This document shows, in pieces, positions 9,523 to 18,811 of a DNA stretch of 64,000 nucleotides. The stretch spans positions 124,001 to 188,000 of the forward strand of contig NZ_CANMED010000006.1 of assembly GCF_947496855.1 (NCBI RefSeq). The letters are read 5' to 3'. Position 1 is the stretch's first letter; each line of letters starts with the position of its first letter. The stretch comes from an uncultured Aquimarina sp. (GTDB taxonomy: Bacteria; Bacteroidota; Bacteroidia; Flavobacteriales; Flavobacteriaceae). The notes under the pieces are model-generated. The model was not told where the DNA came from. It saw only the letters and a list, made by a program, of their open reading frames with translations, and did no database searches. A program made the translations under genes and the position numbers.

Positions 9523-9741
9523 ATAAAAAATATTTTAGTAATTACTAGTAGAAATTTATTGATAAAAAATATTTTTATCTTATAATTGTACCGTAATTAA
9601 GGAAATTAGAACAGTAGGTTTCAGCTTAATACGGCAATTTTTTCACATTTGAGGGGGGCTTAAAGATTTAAAATAGAACTTTAAAAACTTCGCAAAGGTC
9701 GATATACACTGGCCTATTAAGAAAAATTTATTAGTTTTGTC

Positions 9742-9772
9742 TTTGACAGTAATTTTTAACATATTACATTTG
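9742..9772 (+). promoter_or_regulatory. Promoter of the OmpA/TSP3 gene (TTTG-N19-TACATTTG)
   Basis: TTTG at 9742-9745 and TACATTTG at 9765-9772 are 19 nt apart, an exact fit to the Bacteroidota housekeeping promoter. Transcription would begin about 30 nt before the ATG at 9807. This is the best promoter match I found in the window and suggests strong expression independent of the flanking helicase-nuclease genes. Confidence 0.7.
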
Positions 9773-9806
9773 CTCTAATTAACACTTAAAAATTAAATTA
9801 TTGAAT

Positions 9807-11201
9807 ATGAAATATCTTAGCAGATTTTTAGTGGCTTCGTTATTAGTACTTGGGTTTAGTACTGCGAATGCACAGGATGAAAACAACCCTTGGGCAGTAT
9901 CGATCGGCGTTAATGCTGTTGATATCTTTCCTACTGGAGGAGATTTACCTAACCAAGGTGAAATCTTTGACGAGTTTTTTAACGCTACTGACCACTGGAA
10001 TATTCTTCCATCTGTTTCTAAACTATCGGTTGGTAGATATATAGGAGATGGTTTTACTTTTACCGCTGCTGGTTCAGTTAACAAAATTGATAAATTAGGA
10101 GAAACTCCTGATGGAACTCAAGTTACAGCTGAAGACTTATCTTATTATGCAGTAGATGGAACGATAAGCTATAGCCTTAAAAACGTTTTGAAGTCTAAAT
10201 GGTTCGACCCTTACTTAGGAGTAGGTGGTGGTTACACTTGGGTTGATGAAATTGGTGTTGGAACTCTTAATGGTTCTTTTGGATTAAACCTTTGGGTGAC
10301 TGAAAATTTAGCTTTCAATTTACAAACTACTTATAAGCACGTATTCGAAGATTACGAGATTAGTAACTATCCTCCAACTCACTTTCAACATTCTGCAGGA
10401 ATTACTTTCGCTTTCGGAGGTAAAGATACAGACGGTGACGGTGTATTTGACAAAGATGATGAGTGTATCGATGTTCCTGGTTTAGCAGAATTTAACGGAT
10501 GTCCTGATACTGATGGTGATGGAATCACTGATGCTAAAGATGACTGTCCTGATACTGCAGGTACTGCAGAATTTAACGGATGTCCTGATACTGATGGTGA
10601 TGGAATCGCTGATCCTAAAGATGATTGTCCTACTGTTGCTGGTTTAGCTAACTTAAATGGATGTCCTGATGCTGACGGTGATGGAATCACTGATGCTAAA
10701 GACGGTTGTCCTAACGAAGCTGGTCCTGCTGCTAACAACGGATGTCCTTACCAAGATAAAGATGGTGACGGAGTATTAGACAAAGATGATAATTGTCCTG
10801 ATGTTGCTGGTACTGTTGCTAACAACGGATGTCCTGAAGTAACTGAAGAAATTCAGAAAACTTTAAATGAGTATGCTGCTCAAGTATTGTTTGATTCAGG
10901 TAAAGCAACTATAAAAGATCAGTCTACTAAAGTATTAAATGATATTATCGGTATCCTTAAAGAGTATCCTACTGCTAAATTCGTTATCGAAGGGCATACA
11001 GATAGTCAAGGTAGAGAAGCAAATAACCAGAAGCTTTCTGATTCTAGAGCAAACGCTGTTAAGACATTCTTAACTAGTAACGGTATCGATCAGTTCAGAT
11101 TATCTGCTGTTGGTTATGGAGAAGCAAGACCAGTTGCATCTAATAAAACTAGAGCTGGTAGAGCACAAAATAGACGTGTAGAGATCAACTTAGTGAAGTA
11201 A
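9807..11201 (+). CDS. OmpA-family outer-membrane protein with thrombospondin type 3 repeats
   Basis: I chose the ATG at 9807 over an in-frame TTG six nt upstream because it gives a clean signal peptide ([19 protein letters not shown]). Residues about 25-205 look like an eight-stranded OmpA-type beta-barrel. About 205-345 holds five DxDGDG calcium-binding TSP3 repeats separated by short CPD/NGCP units. About 355-464 is an OmpA-like peptidoglycan-binding domain ([36 protein letters not shown]). The role is tethering the outer membrane to peptidoglycan. It has its own promoter and terminator, although it is wedged between the AddA-like and AddB-like genes. The internal repeats also create a spurious open frame on the opposite strand. 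Confidence 0.93.
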   Translation: MKYLSRFLVASLLVLGFSTANAQDENNPWAVSIGVNAVDIFPTGGDLPNQGEIFDEFFNATDHWNILPSVSKLSVGRYIGDGFTFTAAGSVNKIDKLGETPDGTQVTAEDLSYYAVDGTISYSLKNVLKSKWFDPYLGVGGGYTWVDEIGVGTLNGSFGLNLWVTENLAFNLQTTYKHVFEDYEISNYPPTHFQHSAGITFAFGGKDTDGDGVFDKDDECIDVPGLAEFNGCPDTDGDGITDAKDDCPDTAGTAEFNGCPDTDGDGIADPKDDCPTVAGLANLNGCPDADGDGITDAKDGCPNEAGPAANNGCPYQDKDGDGVLDKDDNCPDVAGTVANNGCPEVTEEIQKTLNEYAAQVLFDSGKATIKDQSTKVLNDIIGILKEYPTAKFVIEGHTDSQGREANNQKLSDSRANAVKTFLTSNGIDQFRLSAVGYGEARPVASNKTRAGRAQNRRVEINLVK

Positions 11202-11232
11202 TTATTTTTCACTAAATAATAAATATATAGAC

Positions 11233-11267
11233 AAAACGTCCCGATTATTCGGGACGTTTTTTATTTT
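11233..11267 (+). terminator. Terminator after the OmpA/TSP3 gene
   Basis: A perfect 12-bp stem (AAAACGTCCCGA / TCGGGACGTTTT) with a TTAT loop and a T-rich tail lies 31 nt after the stop. It ends only a few nt before the next gene's start. Confidence 0.85.
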
Positions 11268-11273
11268 TAATGG

Positions 11274-14009
11274 GTGGATAGTTTTTTAAAAGAAGTTATA
11301 TCAGAAGTACAAAAAAAAGATCACAATATAAGTGAGCTTATTTTTATACTACCTAGTAAAAGAGCAGGGCTTTTTCTTAAAAAGGAATTGCTAGAAAAGT
11401 ATACGGACCAAACTTTTTTTGCACCGATAATTCTTAGTATAGAGGAGTTTATCACACAATTATCTGGATTACGTCAGATTGATGCTACACAAACCTTATT
11501 CGAGTTTTACGAAACCTATCTTACAACACATACCCATTTAGAAAAAGAAAACTTAGAGACATTTAGTAGCTGGGCTCAAACCTTGGTGTATGATTTTAAT
11601 GAAATCGATCGTTATTGCATTGATAACGAAAGCTTTTTTTCATATCTCTCAGGGATACAAGATCTAAATCACTGGTATCTTCAAAAAGAAAAAACTGAAC
11701 TTATACAGAACTACATTAGTTTTTGGAATAACCTATCTGATTATTATACCAATTTTAAAACCAAACTTCTAGAAAAAAAGATTGGTTATCAAGGATTGTT
11801 GTATAGAAAAGCTTCAGAGAATATAGGAGGTTATATTAAGAATAATGACCAGAAACATGTTTTGGTAGGTTTTAATGCGCTTAATAACGCAGAGCAAGTC
11901 ATTTTTCAATCATTGTTAGAAGCTAATATTGCTGAGGTATATTGGGATGTCGATACGTTCTTTTTAGAAAATAAATATCACGAAGCTTCTTTGTTTTTAA
12001 GAGATTACAAAAATCAATGGAATTACTATAAAGAACACCCATTTAAATGGATTAGAGATAATTTTTCATCTTCAAAAGATATTAAACTAATTGGAGTTCC
12101 TAAAAATGTTGGCCAAGCAAAATTAGCTGGTCAAATACTTAGAGCTATTCCATCTGCTAGTATTGAAAAAACTGCATTGGTTTTAGCTGACGAATCATTG
12201 CTACTGCCAGTTCTAAACTCATTACCCGAATCAATTAATTCACTCAATATTACGATGGGATTACCTCTAAAAGATGTCCCGGTAGCTTCATTTTTTGAGT
12301 TGTTATTTAAACTTCATAAGGCTGTAAATTCTAAAGGACTATACCATAAGTCTGTTTTGGAGATTCTAAATAGTCAACCTAGTTATTGGTTATTAGGTTC
12401 TTTGACTAATCAATTAATTACAAAGATCTCAAGAGAAAATCTTATTTTTATTTCTTTAGAAAAATTGCAAGATGAAGCTAGTGATCTAGACAGTGAAGTT
12501 TTGGAAATATTATTCTCTCCTTGGGATAAAGCTTCAAAAGCCATAGAACAATGTAGGAGAATAGTTCAGTTATTAAAAGAGAGTTTAGATAAAGAGAAAG
12601 ATTCTTTAGAACTTGAGTATGTATATCATTTTCATCTTGTTTTTAATAAACTATTGACTCTTAGTAGAAATTATCAATACATTACAACAGTATTTTCTTT
12701 ATATCATTTATATAAAGATATCATTAACTCAGAGACACTTGATTTTAGAGGAGAACCTTTTAGTGGATTACAATTAATGGGGATGTTAGAGTCTCGGTGT
12801 TTAGATTTTGAAACAGTAATAATTACTTCTGTCAATGAAGGTGTACTTCCTGCAGGAAAAAGCATGAATTCTTTCATACCATATGATCTAAAGAGAGCCT
12901 ATAGCCTTCCAACATATAAAGAAAAGGATGCAATATATACATATCACTTTTATCGTTTAATTCAGAGAGCTAAAAATGTGTATTTAATTTACAACACCGA
13001 GGATGAAGGAGTCGGAGGTGGTGAGAAAAGTAGATTTTTACATCAGTTAGAAATAGATAAAATACCAGCGCATCAATTATCTAAATATATAGCATCTTCT
13101 GAAGTACCTACGCTAAAAAACGATCCATTGGTTGTTGAAAAGAATGATGCTGTAATTAAAAAAATAAAAGAATTAGCATTAAATGGATTATCACCTTCTG
13201 CATTAACATCTTATATTAGAAACCCTATTGATTTTTATTATAAATATGTGTTAGGAATTAGAGAAAGTGATCAGGTAGAAGAAACTATTGCCGCAAACAC
13301 CTTAGGAACAGTAATCCATAATACGCTGGAAAATTTATATAAACCGTTAGAGAATAAATTTATATCTATTGAGGACATTGCAAAAATGATTACCCAAATT
13401 GATGCTGAAATCAAATACCAGTTTCGGAAAGAGTATTCTAAATTAGATATCACCCAAGGTAAAAACTTACTTATTTTCGAGGTAGCTAAAAGGTATATTT
13501 ATAATTTTCTAAAAGCCGAAGAGAAGATGCTGAAATCCGGGTCACAATTGAAAATTATTGCTATAGAAAGTAATCTAAAAAGAGAATTAAGGATTCCTGA
13601 GCTTGATTTTCCTGTTTTTATTAAAGGAAAAGTAGATCGCATTGATCAATTAGACGGAGAATTACGAATTATTGATTATAAAACTGGCAGCGTGACTAAA
13701 AGTGATGTGATTTTGATGGATTGGGATGTAATTACAGAAGATTACAAGTACAGTAAAGTCATACAAGTATTAGCATATGCGTATATGCAAGATAACCAAC
13801 AATCACTATCAGAACCTTTTCAGGCTGGAATTATTTCTTTTAAAAATCTTAAAGAAGGATTTCTGAAATTCGGGACTAAAACATCTGTTAGAGGAAAAGT
13901 TGATTACGAAATAACAACTGAAGTATTTGATGAATATTTGTTACAACTAAAAAAATTAATTACAGAAATCTCTACTTTAGAAATTCCTTTTACAGAAAAA
14001 GAAGTATAG
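11274..14009 (+). CDS. AddB-like PD-(D/E)xK nuclease / inactivated-helicase protein
   Basis: The 911-residue protein looks like the second subunit of an AddAB-type exonuclease. An N-terminal region with FILPSKRAGLFLKKEL resembles the degenerate helicase half of AddB. A C-terminal PD-(D/E)xK module begins near LSPSALTSYIRNPIDFYYKY, continues with LGTVIHNTLE, and ends with the catalytic KGKVDRID and IIDYKTGS. The GTG at 11274 is the start; the ATG four nt before it opens a frame that stops after three codons. The gene follows the ompA terminator almost immediately and is separated by 2 nt from the alpha/beta hydrolase gene, so those two are cotranscribed. I see no iron-sulfur Cys cluster around the nuclease, which some AddB proteins have. 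Confidence 0.82.
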   Translation: MDSFLKEVISEVQKKDHNISELIFILPSKRAGLFLKKELLEKYTDQTFFAPIILSIEEFITQLSGLRQIDATQTLFEFYETYLTTHTHLEKENLETFSSWAQTLVYDFNEIDRYCIDNESFFSYLSGIQDLNHWYLQKEKTELIQNYISFWNNLSDYYTNFKTKLLEKKIGYQGLLYRKASENIGGYIKNNDQKHVLVGFNALNNAEQVIFQSLLEANIAEVYWDVDTFFLENKYHEASLFLRDYKNQWNYYKEHPFKWIRDNFSSSKDIKLIGVPKNVGQAKLAGQILRAIPSASIEKTALVLADESLLLPVLNSLPESINSLNITMGLPLKDVPVASFFELLFKLHKAVNSKGLYHKSVLEILNSQPSYWLLGSLTNQLITKISRENLIFISLEKLQDEASDLDSEVLEILFSPWDKASKAIEQCRRIVQLLKESLDKEKDSLELEYVYHFHLVFNKLLTLSRNYQYITTVFSLYHLYKDIINSETLDFRGEPFSGLQLMGMLESRCLDFETVIITSVNEGVLPAGKSMNSFIPYDLKRAYSLPTYKEKDAIYTYHFYRLIQRAKNVYLIYNTEDEGVGGGEKSRFLHQLEIDKIPAHQLSKYIASSEVPTLKNDPLVVEKNDAVIKKIKELALNGLSPSALTSYIRNPIDFYYKYVLGIRESDQVEETIAANTLGTVIHNTLENLYKPLENKFISIEDIAKMITQIDAEIKYQFRKEYSKLDITQGKNLLIFEVAKRYIYNFLKAEEKMLKSGSQLKIIAIESNLKRELRIPELDFPVFIKGKVDRIDQLDGELRIIDYKTGSVTKSDVILMDWDVITEDYKYSKVIQVLAYAYMQDNQQSLSEPFQAGIISFKNLKEGFLKFGTKTSVRGKVDYEITTEVFDEYLLQLKKLITEISTLEIPFTEKEV

Positions 14010-14011
14010 GT

Positions 14012-14860
14012 ATGATTATAAATAAAAAGAATATCATTATAAATGGAAAACACCAAAGACCCATTCTTGTGGATGTTTTTTATAATGAAGAGAAAAAACA
14101 GCAGCCTATAGTTATCTTTTGTCATGGATATAAGGGATTTAAAGATTGGGGAGCTTGGGATTTGGTAGCGAATACATTTGCAGAAGCTGGTTTTTTTTTC
14201 GTGAAGTTTAATTTTTCTCATAATGGCGGAACGGTAGAGCAACCTATAGATTTCCCAGACTTAGAAGCTTTTGGTCATAATAATTATATAATAGAACTAG
14301 ATGATTTAGAATCTGTTTTGGATTGGGTGACCGGTTCTGATTTTGAAGACAAACAATTTATAGATACTAATAATATTACGCTTATAGGTCATTCTCGAGC
14401 AGGTGGGATTACAACGATCAAAACTTCAGAAGATGCTAGAATTACAAAATTAATTACCTGGGCGGGTGTTTCTGATTATGAACAGAGGTTTCCAATTGGA
14501 ACAGCCTTCCAAACTTGGAAAAATGATGGAGTATATTATATAGAGAATGGTAGAACCAAACAAAAAATGCCACATTATTTTCAATTTTACACATCATTTG
14601 TTGAAAACAAAGAAAGACTTACCATTTTTAAGGCTGCAGAAAAAATTAAAGTCCCCTATCTAATTATTCATGGAACAGAAGATCCTACCGTTAACTTACA
14701 AGAAGCTAAAAGTTTACATAGTTGGAATCCACAAAGTGACCTGTTTTTGGTAAAAGGAGCAGATCATGTTTTTGGAGTCAAACACCCTTGGGAACAAGAA
14801 GAAATACCTAAGGATTTAACAATAATCACTGAGAAATCAATAGCGTTTGCAATACTTTAA
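14012..14860 (+). CDS. Alpha/beta hydrolase (dienelactone-hydrolase-like)
   Basis: The 282-residue cytosolic protein shows FCHGYKGFKDWGAW (oxyanion-hole HG), the nucleophile elbow GHSRAG, an acid segment HGTEDPTVN and a catalytic His in KGADHVFG, so the Ser-Asp-His triad is complete. It most resembles prolyl-oligopeptidase/dienelactone hydrolase-like esterases. The substrate cannot be read from the sequence. It starts 2 nt after the AddB-like gene and is probably in its operon, but no functional link is evident. Confidence 0.85.
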   Translation: MIINKKNIIINGKHQRPILVDVFYNEEKKQQPIVIFCHGYKGFKDWGAWDLVANTFAEAGFFFVKFNFSHNGGTVEQPIDFPDLEAFGHNNYIIELDDLESVLDWVTGSDFEDKQFIDTNNITLIGHSRAGGITTIKTSEDARITKLITWAGVSDYEQRFPIGTAFQTWKNDGVYYIENGRTKQKMPHYFQFYTSFVENKERLTIFKAAEKIKVPYLIIHGTEDPTVNLQEAKSLHSWNPQSDLFLVKGADHVFGVKHPWEQEEIPKDLTIITEKSIAFAIL

Positions 14861-14917
14861 CACACTTTAGTGATTGAATTTATAAAGATTTTGATTTTTT
14901 TTTGTTTATTTGCGATT

Positions 14918-15205
14918 GTGAAGACTAATAAAAGACATATCATAGCTTCTGTATTTCTGATAGTATTCAGTCTTATACAAGTATTAGATTTGCACGCCTT
15001 AAGTCATGATGCTAATGATTTAGAGTGTAAAATATGTCAATTAGCTGCAGAAAATCTAGATGATAATTTTGTTTCGGTAGACTTTATAGAAACACCAAAA
15101 GAGATTATTCTTCCATCAGATCATATTCAGATCAATAATATAACGATCTATTTTGATAGAGAAACACACTATTCTTTTCTCAATAAAGCACCGCCTGTAG
15201 CTTAA
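14918..15205 (+). CDS. Small secreted or membrane protein with HxxxH / CxxC motif, first in a TonB-receptor operon
   Basis: I place the start at GTG 14918 because it gives a typical signal (MKTNKRHIIASVFLIVFSLI) and a 95-residue protein. An upstream in-frame GTG at 14870 would add 16 hydrophobic residues. After the hydrophobic segment come LHALSHDANDLECKICQ: closely spaced His residues and a CxxC that could bind a metal. I recognise no named family with certainty. The TonB-dependent receptor gene follows 74 nt downstream on the same strand. Small Cys/His proteins next to TonB receptors are seen in metal-uptake loci, so a role in metal handling is a reasonable guess, no more. Confidence 0.65.
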   Translation: MKTNKRHIIASVFLIVFSLIQVLDLHALSHDANDLECKICQLAAENLDDNFVSVDFIETPKEIILPSDHIQINNITIYFDRETHYSFLNKAPPVA

Positions 15206-15279
15206 GCTATTAACCAATCAGGTTATTATACCTATTTACTATTGCTCATTGGCAATAGAGATCCTTTTTTATTTTTAGA

Positions 15280-17673
15280 ATGAAACGAAACACATTATGT
15301 ATTGTGTTTCTTCTAGTAGTCAATCATTTATTCGCTCAAGATTGTAATCAAACACTTTCTGGTCGTGTAATTGATTTCCACGATGGAGTGCCTCTAGAAG
15401 GAGCAACAATTACTTTTAATAGTACAACAATTAAAACTGATAGTAACGGGATGTATAAAATGACAGGGCTTTGTGCCACTTCTTATGCCTTTACCATATC
15501 ACACGAGGATTGTAATTCTCAAGTGGTTACTATTAATATAAATGAGGTTTCAAATAAAGACTTTTATTTAGAACACCATTTGAACGAATTACTAGAAGTA
15601 AAGGTTTCTGGTAATAATAAGACTAAAACATCCTCTTCCCAAGAAGAGACTATTAACAAAGATGTTATCGAAAGATATAGTAGTGCAGCTTTAGGAGATG
15701 CACTTAGAGAGATTACAGGTGTTTCCTCTCTCAATACAGGCTCTACGATTGTAAAACCGATTATTCAAGGTTTAAGTGGAAGTAGAGTATTAATTATGAA
15801 TAATGGTGTACGGATGCAAGATATGGAGTGGGGAGACGAACATGCTCCTAATGTAGATATCAATACGGCTGGTAATGTAACTGTAGTTAAAGGAGCAGCA
15901 GCACTGCGTTATGGAGGAGATGCTATTGGAGGAGTTATTGTTATGGAACCTAACAAAATTGCAGCAAAAGACACATTGTTTGGAAAAACTGTTGTTACCG
16001 GTGCTACTAACGGTAGAGGTGGAGCCATCTCTTCGGAGATAATTAAAGGATATGAATCTGGCTGGTTTTTGAAAGCGCAAGGAACATTAAAAAGATTTGG
16101 TGATGTAGAAGCACCTGATTATGTTTTATCTAACACCAGTATTTTTGAAAGAGGAGGATCCTTATCCTTCGGAAATAATAAATTTACTCAAGGTTGGGAT
16201 GTGTATTATTCATATTACCAAAACGAAATAGGAGTTCTCGCTGCATCCCATATTGGAAATGCAGATGACCTTATTGAATCCATTAATAGTGGGCAACCAT
16301 CTGTTATAGAAAATTTCACTTATACTATAGATAATCCAAAACAAGATGTTACACATCATCTGGGTAGACTACGTTACTTTAAAAGATTTGAGAAATTAGG
16401 TAAATGGACTACCCAATACGATTTTCAACATAACCAACGCTTCGAATTTGATATTAGACAAACTGAAGAGTTAAGAAAAATTCCAAGTTTAGATTTGGAA
16501 CTTACAACACATACGCTGACTTCTGACTTCGTTTTAGATTCTAAATTTGATTATAATCTAGATTTTGGGATAGTAATGCGTTACCAAGATAATTTTGCTG
16601 ATCCTAGTACAAGAGCAAGAAGATTAATTCCAGATTATGATAAATTTGATGCGGGATTATTCGTATCAGGTAAATACGATATCAATGATAATGTAACTAT
16701 CGATGCAGGGGTTCGATATGATTATAACCAAATCGATGCTAAGAAATTTTATATAAAAACCAGATGGGAGGAGCAAGGCTACGATCAAGAATTTAATGAT
16801 CTTATTATTGCAGATGAAGGTACACAATGGCTTACAAATCCAAAGTTTGATTATCATAGTATTTCGGCAACCACTGGGTTTAATTATGTTTTCGAAGATA
16901 GTTATGAGTTAAGAGGTAATTATGCACTAGCTCAAAGAGCGCCAAACCCTTCAGAATTATTTAGTGATGGTTTGCATCATTCAGCATCTCGAATCGAACT
17001 GGGAGATCTAAGGATTGATCAAGAAACATCTCATAAAATCTCATTTTCTTTTCAGAAAAATGATGAGAATTGGACTTGGGAAATTGCTCCTTATGCTAAT
17101 TTTATTAATGATTATATCCTATTAGAACCTACAGATGTTGAACTCTCTATTAGAGGAGCGTTTCCCGTTTGGGAATATCGACAAACGAATGCGAGATTAT
17201 TAGGTATTGATGCTAAACTGACTAAGAAATGGCATACTAATTGGCATACTAATCATCAATTTTCTTTGGTGAAAGGAAAAGATACTGAAACTAAAATACC
17301 TCTTATTAACATTCCTGCAGCTAATTTTAGAAATAGTATAGTTTTTCAAAAAGAAGATTGGATGGGCTTAGTGATGAGTCTTGAGAGCGATTATACCTTT
17401 AGACAAAATGAATTTCCCGATAATATCATTGTTTTTTCACCTCAAGAACAAGAAGATGTTCTTTTAGATATTAATACACCTCCTGGTGATTATCATCTTT
17501 TGCATATGAATGCAGATATTAGGACTCCTTTTTTTAAAGAAAATGAGTTGAATATTGGTTTAACCATAAATAATATTACAAATAATAAATATAGAAACTA
17601 TCTGAACCGTCAACGCTATTTTGCAGATGAAGTAGGACGAAACTTTTTATTGAGATTAACTTTTAACTATTAA
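15280..17673 (+). CDS. TonB-dependent outer-membrane receptor
   Basis: The 797-residue protein has a signal peptide (MKRNTLCIVFLLVVNHLFAQ), a carboxypeptidase-regulatory-like domain at about 24-110 (LSGRVIDFHDGVPLEGATI), a plug domain (about 115-230, with GDALREITGVSSLNTG and VKGAAALRYGGDAIGGVI) and a long beta-barrel ending in the aromatic C-terminus LLRLTFNY. Receptors of this class import metal chelates or small nutrients using TonB energy. It is not a SusC: it is shorter and lacks a SusD partner. Flanking genes encode a small Cys/His protein and an acidic His-containing lipoprotein. Together they suggest a metal-uptake unit (inference). A short hairpin (15239-15258) lies just upstream. 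Confidence 0.9.
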   Translation: MKRNTLCIVFLLVVNHLFAQDCNQTLSGRVIDFHDGVPLEGATITFNSTTIKTDSNGMYKMTGLCATSYAFTISHEDCNSQVVTININEVSNKDFYLEHHLNELLEVKVSGNNKTKTSSSQEETINKDVIERYSSAALGDALREITGVSSLNTGSTIVKPIIQGLSGSRVLIMNNGVRMQDMEWGDEHAPNVDINTAGNVTVVKGAAALRYGGDAIGGVIVMEPNKIAAKDTLFGKTVVTGATNGRGGAISSEIIKGYESGWFLKAQGTLKRFGDVEAPDYVLSNTSIFERGGSLSFGNNKFTQGWDVYYSYYQNEIGVLAASHIGNADDLIESINSGQPSVIENFTYTIDNPKQDVTHHLGRLRYFKRFEKLGKWTTQYDFQHNQRFEFDIRQTEELRKIPSLDLELTTHTLTSDFVLDSKFDYNLDFGIVMRYQDNFADPSTRARRLIPDYDKFDAGLFVSGKYDINDNVTIDAGVRYDYNQIDAKKFYIKTRWEEQGYDQEFNDLIIADEGTQWLTNPKFDYHSISATTGFNYVFEDSYELRGNYALAQRAPNPSELFSDGLHHSASRIELGDLRIDQETSHKISFSFQKNDENWTWEIAPYANFINDYILLEPTDVELSIRGAFPVWEYRQTNARLLGIDAKLTKKWHTNWHTNHQFSLVKGKDTETKIPLINIPAANFRNSIVFQKEDWMGLVMSLESDYTFRQNEFPDNIIVFSPQEQEDVLLDINTPPGDYHLLHMNADIRTPFFKENELNIGLTINNITNNKYRNYLNRQRYFADEVGRNFLLRLTFNY

Positions 17674-17682
17674 ATTTTTTAA

Positions 17683-18258
17683 ATGATGAACACACGTAAA
17701 TTTTTATCAATGTTAGCAATCGCAAGTGTATTAATGTATTCTTGTTCTGACGATGATGACAACCCCGCAGTAGTAAATGAAGAAGAGGTTATAACGACTA
17801 TGACGGTTACTTTAACTGCAGGAACAGATGTAGTTACCTTAACATCTCGCGACTTGGATGGACCTGATGGACCTAATGCACCTGTGATTGACATATCTGG
17901 GCCATTATCAGCCAATACAACGTATGCTGGAGAGGTAGTATTACTTAATGAAACTGAAACACCAGCAGAAAATATTAATGAAGAAATTGAAGAGGAAGCA
18001 GATGAGCACCAATTCTTTTTTGTGGTAGCGGGTACTTTAAACGCAACAACAATGTATACAGATACGGAAGCAGATTATCCGCCTAATACTGGAACTAATC
18101 CAGTTGGAATTACTTTTAATCTTACTACCACAGATGCTAGTACAGGTAGTTTTTCTGTTACGTTACGTCACCAGCCTACAAAGCCTAATGATGGAACATT
18201 AGCTGATGCTGGTGGAGACACAGATATTGCACAATCCTTTGATGTTACAATACAATAG
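17683..18258 (+). CDS. Acidic periplasmic or surface lipoprotein of unknown function, partner of the TonB receptor
   Basis: The 191-residue protein starts 9 nt after the receptor gene. It has a lipoprotein signal (MLAIASVLMYSCSDDDDN) with a strongly acidic tract after the Cys, matching the flavobacterial surface-export signal. The mature part is Thr/Asp/Glu-rich and probably all-beta. A segment EEIEEEADEHQFFF is followed by HQPTKPNDGTLAD near the C-terminus. Two ATG codons (17683, 17686) are equally possible. I do not recognise a named domain. Position suggests a ligand-binding or accessory protein of the receptor. Repeat unit A begins 26 nt downstream and supplies its terminator. Confidence 0.75.
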   Translation: MMNTRKFLSMLAIASVLMYSCSDDDDNPAVVNEEEVITTMTVTLTAGTDVVTLTSRDLDGPDGPNAPVIDISGPLSANTTYAGEVVLLNETETPAENINEEIEEEADEHQFFFVVAGTLNATTMYTDTEADYPPNTGTNPVGITFNLTTTDASTGSFSVTLRHQPTKPNDGTLADAGGDTDIAQSFDVTIQ

Positions 18259-18284
18259 GATAATAGAAATAAATTATAACAATT

Positions 18285-18370
18285 ATAAGTTGGGTTTGTT
18301 TATAATATAAACAAACATTTTTTTCAAGATGAGACTCTTGAGAAGTAGTTAGCTCAGGAGTCTTTTATTT
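18285..18370 (+). repeat. Repeat unit A: leader-like motif plus terminator hairpin
   Basis: This is the first of three related units in a gene-free stretch. It has ATAAGTTGGGTTTGT, an 11-bp palindrome (GTTTGTTTATA / TATAAACAAAC), then TTTCAA and a 10-bp terminator hairpin (GACTCTTGAG / CTCAGGAGTC) with loop AAGTAGTTAG and a T-rich tail. The loop is identical in unit C. Located 26 nt after the lipoprotein stop, it can terminate the TonB-receptor operon. Confidence 0.6.
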
Positions 18371-18400
18371 TAATTATCAAAAAAATAAACCACATTAATA

Positions 18401-18519
18401 AGCAAAATTGAAACAACCATAAATCATAGTATAATAATAAGTTGAGTTTGTGTATTTTATTATTAATACTGATTTGTTTCAATCTGAACCCTTGGGATAT
18501 TTATCCTGAGGGTTCTTTT
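18401..18519 (+). repeat. Repeat unit B: candidate small-RNA element ending in a terminator
   Basis: It shares with unit C the block AGCAAAATTGAA-CAA-CATAA, the motif ATAAGTTGAGTTTGTG (18437-18452), TTTCAAT and a terminator hairpin (12 bp, GAACCC..GGA / TCC..GGGTTC, loop TATTTA, 18486-18515, then TTTT). ATTGAAACAA (18407-18416) is perfectly inverted as TTGTTTCAAT (18474-18483), so a transcript could fold with the GUUGAGUUUGUG stretch exposed in a loop. On the opposite strand the same DNA reads like a leader ACACAAACTCAAC followed by an ATG. No clear promoter is seen. Confidence 0.5.
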
Positions 18520-18811
18520 ATCTATCGCGAAATTTTAACTATAAAATATGAAGTTCGGTACGAACTTTGATCAATTATCATCAAACAATTAGCGAGTTAT
18601 TAGATTTTATAGAAAAAATCATTAAGAATATAGTAACAAATTAGAGAGAAAAGACACTAATATATAGTAAAGCTTGATTTTTAGTGAGTTAATCTCAAGA
18701 ATTTTAATGAGGTATTAAGGCATCGTTAAATGTGTATTACTACTCTAAATTCATTTAAATATTTGAAGATTAGCTCTTATATTCGCGGCGTAAAAACCTA
18801 ACCAAAAAAAC
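18520..18811. other. Gene-free spacer between repeat units B and C
   Basis: No ORF with coding character is visible on either strand. There is a small palindrome (AAGTTCG-GTA-CGAACTT near 18550-18567) and a -7-like box TATATTCG near 18777. Nothing else is recognisable. Confidence 0.4.

Noticed and set aside
10385-10738. Open frame antisense to the OmpA gene
   Set aside because: It is the mirror of the repetitive DxDGDG/TSP3 coding repeats and has a monotonous Pro/Ser composition; no start signal or family.
15239-15258. CTATTGC/GCAATAG hairpin before the TonB receptor as a terminator
   Set aside because: The T-rich stretch starts only after seven further bases and the stem is short; it may be incidental or an attenuator, so it is not listed as a terminator.
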